From contig NZ_CP041360.1 in NCBI RefSeq assembly GCF_006965485.1, positions 1,674,001 through 1,738,000 on the forward strand: a stretch of DNA of 64,000 nt, given 5' to 3'. The notes beneath the pieces were generated by a model. That model was not told the DNA's origin. It did no database searches and saw nothing but the letters and a program-made list of their open reading frames with translations. Below, in pieces: positions 1 through 9,265 of this stretch (within the stretch, counting starts at the first letter, position 1; each line of letters opens with the position of its first letter). The translations under genes and the position numbers were made by a program. Origin of the DNA: Spirosoma sp. KCTC 42546. GTDB lineage: Bacteria; Bacteroidota; Bacteroidia; Cytophagales; Spirosomataceae.

Positions 1-1
1 C

Positions 2-1075
2 AAGCAGTTTGATATAGGGCTTGATCTGGGTTTGTTGAACGACCGTATCCAGTTCATCTACGATTTTTATACGAAACGTACGACGAATCTGCTCTATGCC
101 GTACAGGTTCCGCAGGAATCGGGCTTTACGAACTTCAATGACAATATTGGCGAAATTAAGTTCTGGGGTCATGAGTTCTCGCTGACAACCAAAAATACCG
201 TGGGTAAACTGAAATGGACAACCAATGCCAACATTTCGTTCAACCGGAATCTGGTTGTTGCGCTGGCTCCGGGTATCGACCGTGTATATAGTGGTGTGGG
301 TTTCCACATTACGCAGGTCGGTAAGCCCTTCGGCCAATTCTATGGTTTGGTTAAAGAGGGTTATTATCAGACGGCTGAAGAACTCAAGAGTTCACCCATC
401 ATTCCAGGTCGTTCGGCCATTGGTACAATCAAGTTTAAGGATGTAAATGGCGATGGGGTTATCACGAACGGTGGCGACGCCGACGACCGGACCATTCTGG
501 GAAGCCCATTCCCCAAATTCACCTATGGGATTACCAATGACCTGAAATATGGCCACTTCGATTTCTCGATTACGGGTTCTGGCTCTTATGGTAACCAACT
601 CTGGGTACGCCATTTATATAGTACAGCTAATCTGGATGCCGTGTTCAACATGGTTGAGGGTGTAAAAGACCGTTTCCGGGTTCAAAATACCATGATCAAT
701 GGTGTTGGCGTAGCCACCAATGTAATTACCAAAGGAGCAGGTCAGTTTGGTGCAACGAACAATGGGGGGAACTTCACCGGTATCGAGCGCGACTGGCATA
801 GCTCACAGTTCCTGGCTGATGCGTCATTTTTTACCATCAAAAACATAACGTTTGGCTACAACATAGGAGCGGTTAATAAGCTCTTCAAATCGGCCCGGGT
901 ATACGCGTCGGTTCAGCAGGTCTATATATTCACGAAATACTGGGGTGGTCCGAATCCGGAAACCAGTGGAAACCAGGCAGGTGATGGCCCAGGCGACAAT
1001 TTGAGCCAGGGTGTTGATTACTCGAACTACCCAGTACCACGTACCTATACAATGGGCGTTAACCTAAACTTTTAA
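2..1075 (+). CDS. SusC/RagA-family TonB-linked outer membrane transporter, C-terminal part
   Basis: This is the last ~357 residues of a SusC-type TonB-dependent transporter that imports glycans or sugars across the outer membrane. The reading frame is open from the first bases of the window, so the plug domain and most of the barrel lie upstream. What is visible is typical barrel sequence with alternating aromatic and polar strands, a calcium-like DVNGDG stretch, and the family ending with PVPRTYTMG and a terminal Phe that anchors the barrel. A TTG codon at 32 is internal and not the start. A susD gene follows 154 bases downstream, which fixes the assignment. Substrate cannot be told from this end. 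Confidence 0.93.
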   Translation, partial: KQFDIGLDLGLLNDRIQFIYDFYTKRTTNLLYAVQVPQESGFTNFNDNIGEIKFWGHEFSLTTKNTVGKLKWTTNANISFNRNLVVALAPGIDRVYSGVGFHITQVGKPFGQFYGLVKEGYYQTAEELKSSPIIPGRSAIGTIKFKDVNGDGVITNGGDADDRTILGSPFPKFTYGITNDLKYGHFDFSITGSGSYGNQLWVRHLYSTANLDAVFNMVEGVKDRFRVQNTMINGVGVATNVITKGAGQFGATNNGGNFTGIERDWHSSQFLADASFFTIKNITFGYNIGAVNKLFKSARVYASVQQVYIFTKYWGGPNPETSGNQAGDGPGDNLSQGVDYSNYPVPRTYTMGVNLNF

Positions 1076-1081
1076 TTCATC

Positions 1082-1208
1082 GTCATTCATAGTGAGTAAA
1101 TGGACAATGAATAATGTAAAATGAATACTAGTTAGTGTGCTATTATTCAAGCAGTTAATATTTATGCATTGTCCATTTTACATTGCCCATTTACTTACTA
1201 TGAATGAC
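1082..1208. repeat. Long imperfect inverted repeat between susC and susD
   Basis: Two arms of about 45 bases face each other across the susC-susD gap. They begin GTCATTCATAGT and end ACTATGAATGAC, with small internal shifts. The core ATAATGTAAAATGAA also occurs in the inverted repeat at 17278-17360, so this is a dispersed family. On mRNA it would form a large hairpin that could stabilise or end the susC message. Confidence 0.75.
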
Positions 1209-1229
1209 CTATAAACTCATTCTGAATAT

Positions 1230-2756
1230 ATGAAACGTAACCATATAGCGACCTGGCTTTTAGCACTTGCCTTAACCGGTTGCAGCAAAGATTTCCTGAC
1301 CGTAGTTCCCGAAACAGCGCTGAGTTCGGCAACGTTTTTCAAAACCGAAGCCGACTTTCAACAGGCTGTCAATGGGGCTTATGTTCCCCTTCGGCAGATG
1401 TTTAACGAGCGTGCCTGGGTGTTGGAAGAAATGCACTCCGACAATACCTATTATGCCCGTAATACGCTCTATGGGGCTGTTGACCCAACCGAGAACGTTG
1501 CTGATTTTGCTGTTCCAACGGCCGGTGGCGTTACCGCTAATGATAACGTGCTGGTGCAGTATCGGTTAAACTATGTGATTATTGCCCGGGCTAACCAGAT
1601 TCTGTCGCTTATTGACGGCGCTGGCGTAACATTCGCTTCGGAGGCCTCAAAAAATAACCTGAAAGGGCAGGCTCTGTTCCTAAGAGCTTTTGCCTACTTC
1701 GATCTGGTTCGGTTGTTTGGTAAAGTACCGCTCCATTTAGTCCCTATTACGGGTCGGGAAGATGCGGCATTACCCCTAGCAACTACGGATGCTATCTATA
1801 CGCAGATCGAAAAGGACGCGCTTGCGGCCAGTACCGCCTTACCGGCTAAATCAGCCCAGGCTGCCACAGATTTGGGTCGGGCTACGTCGGGAGCGGCTAA
1901 AACGCTGTTGGCAAATCTGTACATCACGCAGAAAAAGTGGGCACAGGCAGAACCGATACTGAAGTCGATCGTAACCAACGATGGCTATACGTTGATGCCA
2001 GACTATAACGATGCGTTTTCGTTTACTAGCGCCAATAAGAACAATAAGGAGTCTGTATTTGAGATTCAATACATGGAAGGCTCGGCCGGGTATAATGGTA
2101 ACCAGATTTACCGGTTTCTACCCTCTCCAATATCAGCTGCGGAGATAGCCCCTATTACAGGAACGTCGAACCCACAGCCTACTTCTCAGGAGAGCAATAA
2201 CATCCCAACACCGGACCTTATTGCTGCCTACGAAACGGGGGATAAACGCAAGGATATTTCTATTGGTTACGTTACGTTAAGCGGAAGCCTACGCGCCGAC
2301 AAAACGTATCCCTATATCAAAAAGTACGCCCGGCCCCATTCGCTGAACCAAAATACTGGTCAGAACTGGCCCGTGTATCGTTATGCTGAAGTGTTGCTGT
2401 TTTTGGCCGAGTCGTTAAACGAGCAAGGCAAAACAGGTGAGGCTGCCACCTATATTAATCAGGTACGGGCTCGTGCGGGTTTGGCAGCTACAACGGCATC
2501 GGCTCAGGCCGATATGCGGGAAGCGATCTTCAAAGAACGGCGCGTTGAGCTGGCCTTTGAAAACAAGCGCTGGTTCGATCTGACCAGAACGGGTCGTGTG
2601 AAAGAGATCATTGGTGCGTACGGAGCAAAAGTAAAAGCTAACCCAGCTGCGTATTATTTCCCGGCTGGAGCAGTGCCGCCACCCAATGCGTTCACTGTGT
2701 TAGATGATTATTATGGCCTGCCTGCTGTTGAGGCTGCCTTAACGCCTAATTTCTAA
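1230..2756 (+). CDS. SusD/RagB-family outer membrane lipoprotein
   Basis: SusD-like surface lipoproteins cap the SusC barrel and bind the glycan. The 508-residue protein starts with a lipoprotein signal ending in LTGC at residues 15-18, followed by the usual FLTVVPETALS and FKTEADFQQAVNGAY region. The TPR-like helical core follows, and the C-terminal RagB/SusD domain carries YRYAEVLLFLAESLNEQG and FKERRVELAFENKRWFDL, which are family hallmarks. Length is normal. It lies directly after susC on the same strand, and the pair forms the import complex for whatever the downstream oxidative enzymes use. Confidence 0.96.
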   Translation: MKRNHIATWLLALALTGCSKDFLTVVPETALSSATFFKTEADFQQAVNGAYVPLRQMFNERAWVLEEMHSDNTYYARNTLYGAVDPTENVADFAVPTAGGVTANDNVLVQYRLNYVIIARANQILSLIDGAGVTFASEASKNNLKGQALFLRAFAYFDLVRLFGKVPLHLVPITGREDAALPLATTDAIYTQIEKDALAASTALPAKSAQAATDLGRATSGAAKTLLANLYITQKKWAQAEPILKSIVTNDGYTLMPDYNDAFSFTSANKNNKESVFEIQYMEGSAGYNGNQIYRFLPSPISAAEIAPITGTSNPQPTSQESNNIPTPDLIAAYETGDKRKDISIGYVTLSGSLRADKTYPYIKKYARPHSLNQNTGQNWPVYRYAEVLLFLAESLNEQGKTGEAATYINQVRARAGLAATTASAQADMREAIFKERRVELAFENKRWFDLTRTGRVKEIIGAYGAKVKANPAAYYFPAGAVPPPNAFTVLDDYYGLPAVEAALTPNF

Positions 2757-3070
2757 ACTTTAGCGGGTAATGAGGCATGTTTGCATAGTCTCATTACCCA
2801 CTAATTCAGTACTCTTAATAGGTGATTCCGTAGTTGTATGAGGGACTCGCCACAAATAGTTTTATGTTGAATATAGGTTGGTAAGAATAAATCAATAGAA
2901 GCAGAATCGTTTCGGCTCTGCTTCTTTTCTTTCTCCTTCCAGCCTCCCATAAGCCGGTATATTGCCCGATCTCTACGCTTTATACGGATACAAGTAACAA
3001 TCTAATCCGCTTTACAATCCGACTAATCGCCTATAAGGCATCGCTATTAATTTACTTACTCAATACGATT
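2757..3070. other. 314-base gap with two hairpins, likely end of the susCD unit
   Basis: No gene is seen. A hairpin with 10-base arms (GGGTAATGAG at 2765 pairing with 2790-2799) follows the susD stop by eight bases. A second weaker hairpin at about 2897-2927 is built on AGAAGCAG/CTGCTTCT and is followed by a T-rich run. Either could end transcription of susCD. The rest should hold the promoter of the next gene, but no clear -33/-7 pair was found. Confidence 0.5.
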
Positions 3071-5773
3071 ATGTTCTTCACGTACAAACCAGCCAGGTTG
3101 CTGCTTGCCGTATCGGCCGTCGTTCTGATTGGAGCCTCCTGGGTCAACATGGGCGGAGGTGCTTCCGAAACGGCCAACGCAGACAACCCAAAGATCGACA
3201 AACTAAAATTACAGCCCGGTTTCAAAGCGGAGCACCTCTATAGCCCTTCCGATAATAAACAAGGGTCGTGGGTAGCCATGACGTTTGATAATAAAGGACG
3301 GATGATAACCTCTGACCAGTACGGCTTTTTGTACCGGCTGGAGATTCCACCCGTTGGCTCAGGGAATCAGCAGCCTAAAGTGGAGAAGCTACAGGTTGGT
3401 ATTGTTCAACCCGGCGATACCACAGTGGGTATGGGCTACGCCCAGGGCTTATTATATGCCTTCAATAGCCTCTACGTGATGGTGAATAACCGGGTGAACA
3501 AAAATTTTAATAAACCAACGGGATTATATCGCCTTCAGGACACCAATGGGGATGACCAGTTTGAGACAATAACCCTGCTGAAAGAGCTCAAAGGGCAGGA
3601 AGGTGAACATGGCCCGCACAGTATGAAACTTTCGCCCGATGGTAAGTCTATATACCTTGTTGCTGGAAATCACGTTGATGTGCCGCAAATGGATGCCTAT
3701 CGCTTGCCATCGAACTGGAAAGAGGATAATCTGTTTCCGCAAATAAAAGACCCCCGTGGGCATGCCAACGACCGTATGGCACCTGGTGGCTGGGTAGCCA
3801 ACATTGATCCGGAAGGAAAGCGATGGGAGCTGATAGGAGCCGGTTTTAGAAATACATTTGATATTGCCTTTAACGAAGCAGGCGATATGTTTGGCTACGA
3901 CTCCGATATGGAGTGGGACTTTGGTCTGCCCTGGTACCGGCCAACCCGGATTTGTCATATTACCAGTGGGGCTGAATTTGGCTGGCGTACGGGCAATGGC
4001 AAGTGGTTGCCTGGTAATCCGGACAATTTACCGCCTGTTCTGAACATCGGTCAGGGATCGCCAACGAACCTGATGTATGGCGATAAGGCACGTTTCCCGG
4101 AGCGGTATCGCCAGTCGTTATTTGCCTTTGACTGGAGCTTTGGTATAATCTACTCGATTCACCTCAAACCCAAAGGCGCAACCTACGAAGCGGAGCGGGA
4201 AGAGTTTATTTCAGGATCGCCATTACCCTTGACGGATGGTATGTTTGGGCCTGATGGTGCCATGTATTTCCTGACAGGTGGTCGTCGCCTGGAGTCTGAT
4301 TTATACCGGATTACCTATACAGGTACCGAGTCGGTAACGCCAGTAGCCAAAGCGCCTGTTATTACAAAAGAGCACCAGCTCAGAACGCAACTGGAGCAAT
4401 ATCATCAGGGAGCTAATCCGGCCGCTATTGCCGCTGCCTGGCCTAACCTGAATCACCCCGACCGTTTTGTACGCTATGCTGCCCGGATTGCCGTGGAGCA
4501 CCAACCCGTAGCCCAATGGCAGGATCGCGTATTTACCGAAACCGATCCGCAACGCCTGACACAATCGGCAATTGCACTGGCCCGACAAGGCGATCCAACT
4601 CAGAAGAGCAAGCTGCTCAGCGCCTTGGTGAAAATTAAGTACGATCAGTTGCCAGAGTCGCAGCAGTTTGATCTGTGTCGTGCCTTCGAGCTAATCTGCC
4701 TGCGTATGGGTATGCCTGAAGGAGCTGATAAGGATAAAGTAGTTGCATATCTGAACCCCCACTACCCAGCCAAGACGGCCCTGATGAACCGGGGGCTTAG
4801 CCGGGTGCTGATTTCATTAGATGCGCCGGGTGTCGTGAACAAAACGCTGGCTTTGATGGATATAAAAGACGAAGCGGGTAGTCATGATCTTGGCCTCGAA
4901 ACATCTACGGCTTCGTCGGATCTTATTCTGCGTAACCCACAATATGGGCTGGATATTGCCAAGATGCTGGAGAAGGTCCCACCCCTGCAACAGACCTTTT
5001 ATGCAACCATGTTGAGCCGGGCAGATGCTGGCTGGACACCGGAACTTCGGAATAAGTACTTCGGTTGGTTTGCCAATGCGTTCAAATTTCAGGGTGGACG
5101 CAGCTATGTCGGGTTCATTGATAGAGCCCGTAAACTGGCGCTGGTACATGTACCGAAAGACCAGTTTGAGAAGTACAACAAATTATCAGGTGCCGATCTG
5201 CTGACCGCGTCGGGTAACGATTTTGTTAGCGACTACTCCCCCAAAGGCCCCGGTCGTCGTTGGGAGTTGGATAAGGCGGTTGCGGTTGTCGATAGTGGCT
5301 TAGGGAATCGTGATTTTGCAACCGGCCAAAAGATATACTCGGCTATTTTGTGCAGCCGTTGCCACTCAATGGGTGGACAAGGTGGCGATATTGGCCCTGA
5401 TCTGACGCAGCTAGGCACTCGTTTCTCGAATAAAGACATCCTGGAAGCCATCATTAATCCTGATAAAGCAATTTCTGATCAGTACGTATCCAGCATTTTC
5501 ACCCTGAAAAATGGAGAATCTGTTTTGGGGCGATTAGTTAATGAAGATAAAACGAGCTATTCGATTTCTCAGAATCCATTTGCGCCGGATCAGCTCCGTA
5601 AAATCGTGAAGGCATCGGTGGTTTCGAAGAAAAACTCGACTGTTTCAATCATGCTGCCTGGCCTGATCAATAGCCTGAATCCGAATGAATTGAAAGACTT
5701 GGTTGCCTACCTGAAATCGGGTGGTAATCAGGCAAATGATGTCTACAAGGCAACAGGAACGAAAGGTAAATAA
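3071..5773 (+). CDS. Secreted beta-propeller sugar dehydrogenase-like protein with c-type heme domain
   Basis: A 900-residue exported protein. After an N-terminal hydrophobic segment (residues ~8-27) comes a soluble PQQ-glucose dehydrogenase/PVC-type beta-propeller domain at ~45-415, with strings such as PHSMKLSPDGKSIYLVAGNH and FGPDGAMYFLTGG. A helical, HEAT-like middle follows at ~430-720. The C-terminal cytochrome c domain has the heme motif CSRCH at 761-765 and resembles the heme-binding module common in Planctomycetes and Verrucomicrobia. It probably oxidises a sugar or polyol in the periplasm and passes electrons to the heme. The substrate is unknown. The DUF1080 gene lies 56 bases downstream, so the two are probably expressed together. 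Confidence 0.85.
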   Translation: MFFTYKPARLLLAVSAVVLIGASWVNMGGGASETANADNPKIDKLKLQPGFKAEHLYSPSDNKQGSWVAMTFDNKGRMITSDQYGFLYRLEIPPVGSGNQQPKVEKLQVGIVQPGDTTVGMGYAQGLLYAFNSLYVMVNNRVNKNFNKPTGLYRLQDTNGDDQFETITLLKELKGQEGEHGPHSMKLSPDGKSIYLVAGNHVDVPQMDAYRLPSNWKEDNLFPQIKDPRGHANDRMAPGGWVANIDPEGKRWELIGAGFRNTFDIAFNEAGDMFGYDSDMEWDFGLPWYRPTRICHITSGAEFGWRTGNGKWLPGNPDNLPPVLNIGQGSPTNLMYGDKARFPERYRQSLFAFDWSFGIIYSIHLKPKGATYEAEREEFISGSPLPLTDGMFGPDGAMYFLTGGRRLESDLYRITYTGTESVTPVAKAPVITKEHQLRTQLEQYHQGANPAAIAAAWPNLNHPDRFVRYAARIAVEHQPVAQWQDRVFTETDPQRLTQSAIALARQGDPTQKSKLLSALVKIKYDQLPESQQFDLCRAFELICLRMGMPEGADKDKVVAYLNPHYPAKTALMNRGLSRVLISLDAPGVVNKTLALMDIKDEAGSHDLGLETSTASSDLILRNPQYGLDIAKMLEKVPPLQQTFYATMLSRADAGWTPELRNKYFGWFANAFKFQGGRSYVGFIDRARKLALVHVPKDQFEKYNKLSGADLLTASGNDFVSDYSPKGPGRRWELDKAVAVVDSGLGNRDFATGQKIYSAILCSRCHSMGGQGGDIGPDLTQLGTRFSNKDILEAIINPDKAISDQYVSSIFTLKNGESVLGRLVNEDKTSYSISQNPFAPDQLRKIVKASVVSKKNSTVSIMLPGLINSLNPNELKDLVAYLKSGGNQANDVYKATGTKGK

Positions 5774-5775
5774 AG

Positions 5776-5804
5776 TGTAGCGCGGACATCCTGTCCGCGC
5801 TACA
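5776..5804. repeat. Perfect 13-base-arm hairpin
   Basis: TGTAGCGCGGACA and its exact complement are separated by three bases, two bases after the dehydrogenase stop codon. There is no T-run, so it looks more like a dispersed palindrome or RNA-stabilising hairpin than a classical terminator. Confidence 0.7.
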
Positions 5805-5829
5805 TAAAACACGTTAACGTGAAATTGAC

Positions 5830-6609
5830 ATGCTAAAAAGAAGAAATCTCAACTTTATCCAGCTAGGATTATTACTGGCGGTTATGGCAACCGCTACTAT
5901 GAATACATCCTGCGTAGCACAAAAAAAGAAAGACAGCTTTGTTCAGATTTTTGATGGGAAAACGCTCAAGGGCTGGGATGGTGACCCTACATACTGGCGG
6001 GTCGAGAATGGAAATTTGGTGGGTGAAATCACGCCCGCTACCTTGCTGAAAACCAACTCCTTCATTATCTGGAAAGGTGGCGAGCCCGCAGATTTTGAAT
6101 TTAAAGGGGAGTTCAACATTACCGAAGCGGGTAACTCGGGCATCAACTACCGCAGCGACCAATTAACGGATGTGCCCTTTGCTTTGCGAGGATACCAAGC
6201 CGACATCGACGGAAAAATCCGTTACACAGGCCAAAACTACGAAGAGCGCAAACGGACAACGCTGGCGTATCGAGGACAAAAAACAACGATACCCCCTTAT
6301 AGCGGTGCCGCAACGCCCGAAGCGGTACGCGCAAATGTGAAAAACAATGCCTGGGGCGGCTTGACCGTAACGGGCTCATTAGGTAGCTCAGATTCCCTAA
6401 AGACGCTTATCAAAAGCGAAGACTGGAACACGTTTCGGTTAGTCATCAAAGGCAATCGGTTGCAGCATTACATCAACGATGTGTTGATGAGCGATGTCAC
6501 CGATGAAGACACCGTTAACGGAAAATCAAAAGGGCTTTTGGGCGTACAGGTACACGTAGGGCCACCTATGAAAGTACAGTACCGAAACCTGATGTTGAAG
6601 CAGTTATAG
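5830..6609 (+). CDS. DUF1080 (3-keto-disaccharide hydrolase-type) lipoprotein
   Basis: A 259-residue protein with a signal peptide that ends in a lipobox-like NTSC at ~25-28. The mature part is a single DUF1080 concanavalin-like jelly roll: FVQIFDGKTLKGWDGD near the N-terminus, FEFKGEFNITEAGNSGINYRS in the middle, and LKTLIKSEDWNTFRLVIKG with YINDV near the end. Pfam describes the family as 3-keto-disaccharide hydrolases, which cleave glycosides after oxidation of carbon 3. This fits the neighbouring dehydrogenase and Gfo/Idh/MocA genes. A second, more distant DUF1080 gene is at 43625-44416. Confidence 0.9.
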   Translation: MLKRRNLNFIQLGLLLAVMATATMNTSCVAQKKKDSFVQIFDGKTLKGWDGDPTYWRVENGNLVGEITPATLLKTNSFIIWKGGEPADFEFKGEFNITEAGNSGINYRSDQLTDVPFALRGYQADIDGKIRYTGQNYEERKRTTLAYRGQKTTIPPYSGAATPEAVRANVKNNAWGGLTVTGSLGSSDSLKTLIKSEDWNTFRLVIKGNRLQHYINDVLMSDVTDEDTVNGKSKGLLGVQVHVGPPMKVQYRNLMLKQL

Positions 6610-6613
6610 TTTC

Positions 6614-6691
6614 GGTTTACAGTTTTTGGTTTACGGTGGGCTGGGCCAAACAATCTGGCGTCAGCCCACCGTAAACCAAAAACTGTAAACC
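6614..6691. repeat. Inverted repeat with 30-base arms
   Basis: GGTTTACAGTTTTTGGTTTA and the bases after it (6614-6643) are matched by the exact reverse complement at 6662-6691. The element fills almost the whole gap between the DUF1080 and DUF4432 genes. Related GGTTTACGGTTTGAGG arms occur in the gap at 9171-9250. Confidence 0.85.
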
Positions 6692-6714
6692 ATAAACCTA
6701 AAATACAACCAGTC

Positions 6715-7782
6715 TTGACTCCACAATCCTGGACAGATAAAGTATCCAATCCGGCCCAGATCGGCGGTATCGAAACGTCGATCATGGACAATGGATCTGG
6801 TCGCGGTACCCGAATTGCATGGATCAACACCGGCACGGGCTTGCGTTATAAAGTGGTCATCGACCGAGCAATGGACATTGCCGACGCCTTTTATAATCAA
6901 CATAGCCTTGCCTGGCTCAGCCATACGGGAGTAACTCCACCCCAACCGTTTTCGGATAAAGGTGCTGACTGGCTTCGGACATTTGGTGGGGGCTTACTCA
7001 CAACTTGTGGACTCTCGCACGTGGGCGGCCCTGAGCAGGATGCCTTTGGCGAACGAGGACTGCATGGGCAAATAAGTAATTGCCCCGCCGAAATCGAATC
7101 CATTATCCAGCCCGACCCACTAACCGGCAGACTGGACATGAGCATTACCGGACGAATCAAGGAGACGAAAATATTCGGTCCCTGTCTGGAACTGCGACGA
7201 ACCATCTCCGGTACGTTGGGGCAACCTTATCTTCGGATTCATGACGAGGTGATTAATCGGGGAAATACGTCAACTCCGCACATGCTACTTTACCATTTTA
7301 ATTTCGGTTGGCCCTTAGTGGATGAAGGCACCGATATTCTCTGGCAGGGTGCCTGGCAAACGCGAGAAGGAGGTATCAATGCCGACATCTTTCAGGAAGG
7401 CAACGACTTTCGCAAATGTCCCGCTCCGTTAGATACGCATAGCGGCACGGGCGAAGCGGTTGCCTCGATTGATGCCACCCCCGATAGTTCTGGTCAATGC
7501 ACGGCTGGGCTCTACAATTCCAAACTGGATATTGCGATAGCGCTTCGGTTTCAGAAAGCACAATTGCCCTGGTTGATCAATTGGCAGCATTGGGGAAAAG
7601 GCGAGTATGTAACGGGGCTGGAACCAACAACCAATCCCTTGATTGGGCAGGCCAAGGCCCGCGAACAGAACGAATTGCTGTTCCTGGCACCCGGCGAAAT
7701 CAAGTCGTATGATTTAGAAATCGAAATTTTACATGAGAAAGCCGCTATTACTGACTTTCTCTCAAAACACATGGACCGCTGA
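6715..7782 (+). CDS. DUF4432 family, aldose 1-epimerase-like protein
   Basis: A 355-residue cytoplasmic protein, with no signal peptide, of the DUF4432 branch of the galactose mutarotase-like fold. Recognisable stretches are VIDRAMDIADAFYNQHSLAW, the LLTTCGLSHVGGPE turn, HGQISNCPAE and the MLLYHFNFGWPL strand. It probably acts on a sugar or keto-sugar from this pathway, either as an anomer converter or as a lyase-like enzyme; the reaction is not established. The start used is a TTG at 6715, because the next ATG (6784) would remove the first conserved strand. It sits between the DUF1080 gene and a cupin isomerase-like gene. Confidence 0.82.
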   Translation: MTPQSWTDKVSNPAQIGGIETSIMDNGSGRGTRIAWINTGTGLRYKVVIDRAMDIADAFYNQHSLAWLSHTGVTPPQPFSDKGADWLRTFGGGLLTTCGLSHVGGPEQDAFGERGLHGQISNCPAEIESIIQPDPLTGRLDMSITGRIKETKIFGPCLELRRTISGTLGQPYLRIHDEVINRGNTSTPHMLLYHFNFGWPLVDEGTDILWQGAWQTREGGINADIFQEGNDFRKCPAPLDTHSGTGEAVASIDATPDSSGQCTAGLYNSKLDIAIALRFQKAQLPWLINWQHWGKGEYVTGLEPTTNPLIGQAKAREQNELLFLAPGEIKSYDLEIEILHEKAAITDFLSKHMDR

Positions 7783-7908
7783 TTTTTATGATTATTAAGA
7801 TTATTACTGATTTATGGGAATAAGGGATTGTGCTTCTGCTCAGATAATACCTTATTCCCAGCAAGTTCAAAGTGAAATCATAACCTAATCATATTAATCA
7901 TAAAAATC
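7781..7908. repeat. Nested inverted repeat
   Basis: Outer arms GATTTTTATGATTA and its near complement (to 7908) enclose an inner pair TGGGAATAAGG (7815) and CCTTATTCCCA (ends 7860). The first arm overlaps the DUF4432 stop codon. It occupies most of the gap before the cupin gene. Confidence 0.7.
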
Positions 7909-7935
7909 TGCGTTCAATTAATTAATAACCCCTGT

Positions 7936-9159
7936 ATGGAAACAACGCCAACACTCAGTGTAATTGAAAAAGCATTAGAACAAGGAAAAGGAGTTTTACG
8001 GCTGACCCCCACCTGGGTTCCCCGGTCGTTTTGCGTACCAGGCCGACGAATTAAGCTGCATCCCGACGATTACTACGTATTAGGTGGTGAACGGGGCGGC
8101 ATCGACGAACGCTGGTTCTCCTCAACCACGCCTGCTAAAAATGGTCCGCTAACGGGTGAAAATGAAGGGCTCAGCCACGTTGTCTTTAACGACGATGGCA
8201 AGGAGGTTCAGTTTCTGCTGAAAGACGCCGTGAGCGAACTGAAAGGCGAATTGATTGGCGATCGGTTGTGGAATGAATATGGTGCCTGGCCCATGTACTC
8301 CAAATTTTTTGATAACATGGGACCCCTGCCGCACCACCTGCACCATAACGATGAACAGGCAGCTTTGATCGGCCAATTGGGTAAACCAGAAGCCTATTAT
8401 TTTCCACCACAAGTGAATAACCACGGTGGTGATTTTCCGTATACATTCATTGGTATCGCTCCCGGTACATCGAAAGAGCAGATTAAAGAGTGTCTGCAAA
8501 ACTTCACCAAAGGCGATAACAAGATCACCAATTACTCGTCGGCCTATCGGCTGGAGCCAGGAACGGGTTGGGATGTGCCACCGGGACTGCTCCACGCACC
8601 GGGAAGTATGTGTACCTACGAACCGCAGAAAGCGTCGGACGTATTTGCCATGTACCAGTCGCTGGTGAACGAAGCCATTATTCCTGAAGAGTTGCTCTGG
8701 AACGGTACCCCAAAAGACCGCATTGGTGATTACGATCAACTGATGGAAGCCATCGATTGGGACTTGAATACCGATCCGCAAATGATGGCTAACCGATTCA
8801 TGAAACCGCTTCCTGTTCGGGATGAGGAGGAAATGAAAGCTGCTGGATACAGTGAGGTCTGGGTCTGCTACAAGTCTGATGCGTTCAGCGCTAAGGAGTT
8901 GACTGTACTTCCTGGGCAAACCGTAACCATCAAAGACAGTGCTGCCTATGGCCTGATCATGATGCAGGGACATGGCAAACTAAACGATTGGGCTATTGAA
9001 ACCCCTACCATGATTCGCTACGGTCAGTTGACCAATGACGAGTTCTTTGTGAGTGAAAAAGCCGCGCTGGAGGGCGTTACAATTGTTAACCAGTCGACTA
9101 CCGACCCAATTGTCATGCTGAAGCACTTCGGTCCAAGCAATCCAGATTTAGTATTATAA
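7936..9159 (+). CDS. Cupin-fold mannose-6-phosphate isomerase-like protein
   Basis: A 407-residue soluble protein related to class I phosphomannose isomerases. The metal-binding cupin motif PHHLHHNDEQ is at residues 132-141, and a second cluster, WDVPPGLLHAPGS, supplies another His. The C-terminal half is a further beta-rich, cupin-like domain. It probably isomerises an unphosphorylated or phosphorylated aldose or ketose. True ManA usually has a QxHP signature, which is not seen here, so the substrate may differ. Its neighbours on both sides are sugar-modifying enzymes on the same strand. Confidence 0.75.
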   Translation: METTPTLSVIEKALEQGKGVLRLTPTWVPRSFCVPGRRIKLHPDDYYVLGGERGGIDERWFSSTTPAKNGPLTGENEGLSHVVFNDDGKEVQFLLKDAVSELKGELIGDRLWNEYGAWPMYSKFFDNMGPLPHHLHHNDEQAALIGQLGKPEAYYFPPQVNNHGGDFPYTFIGIAPGTSKEQIKECLQNFTKGDNKITNYSSAYRLEPGTGWDVPPGLLHAPGSMCTYEPQKASDVFAMYQSLVNEAIIPEELLWNGTPKDRIGDYDQLMEAIDWDLNTDPQMMANRFMKPLPVRDEEEMKAAGYSEVWVCYKSDAFSAKELTVLPGQTVTIKDSAAYGLIMMQGHGKLNDWAIETPTMIRYGQLTNDEFFVSEKAALEGVTIVNQSTTDPIVMLKHFGPSNPDLVL

Positions 9160-9170
9160 CTAGTGTATAC

Positions 9171-9250
9171 GGTTTACGGTTTGAGGTTTACGGTTGGCTG
9201 ACGCATAAATAGCGATGCGTCAGCCAACCGTAAACCTCAAACCGTAAACC
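9171..9250. repeat. Perfect inverted repeat, 36-base arms
   Basis: Positions 9171-9206 and 9215-9250 are exact reverse complements with an 8-base loop. The arm starts GGTTTACGGTTTGAGG and contains GGCTGACGCAT. It fills the gap between the cupin and TIM-barrel genes, which are otherwise close enough to be one operon. Confidence 0.9.
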
Positions 9251-9265
9251 TTAAACCATACTTTC

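Noticed and set aside
3524..3958. Antisense frame opposite the beta-propeller dehydrogenase
   Set aside because: No domain or signal features, and the opposite strand has a clear gene.
8149..8973. Long antisense open frame (274 codons) opposite the cupin gene
   Set aside because: No recognisable protein; it is a side effect of codon use in the real gene.
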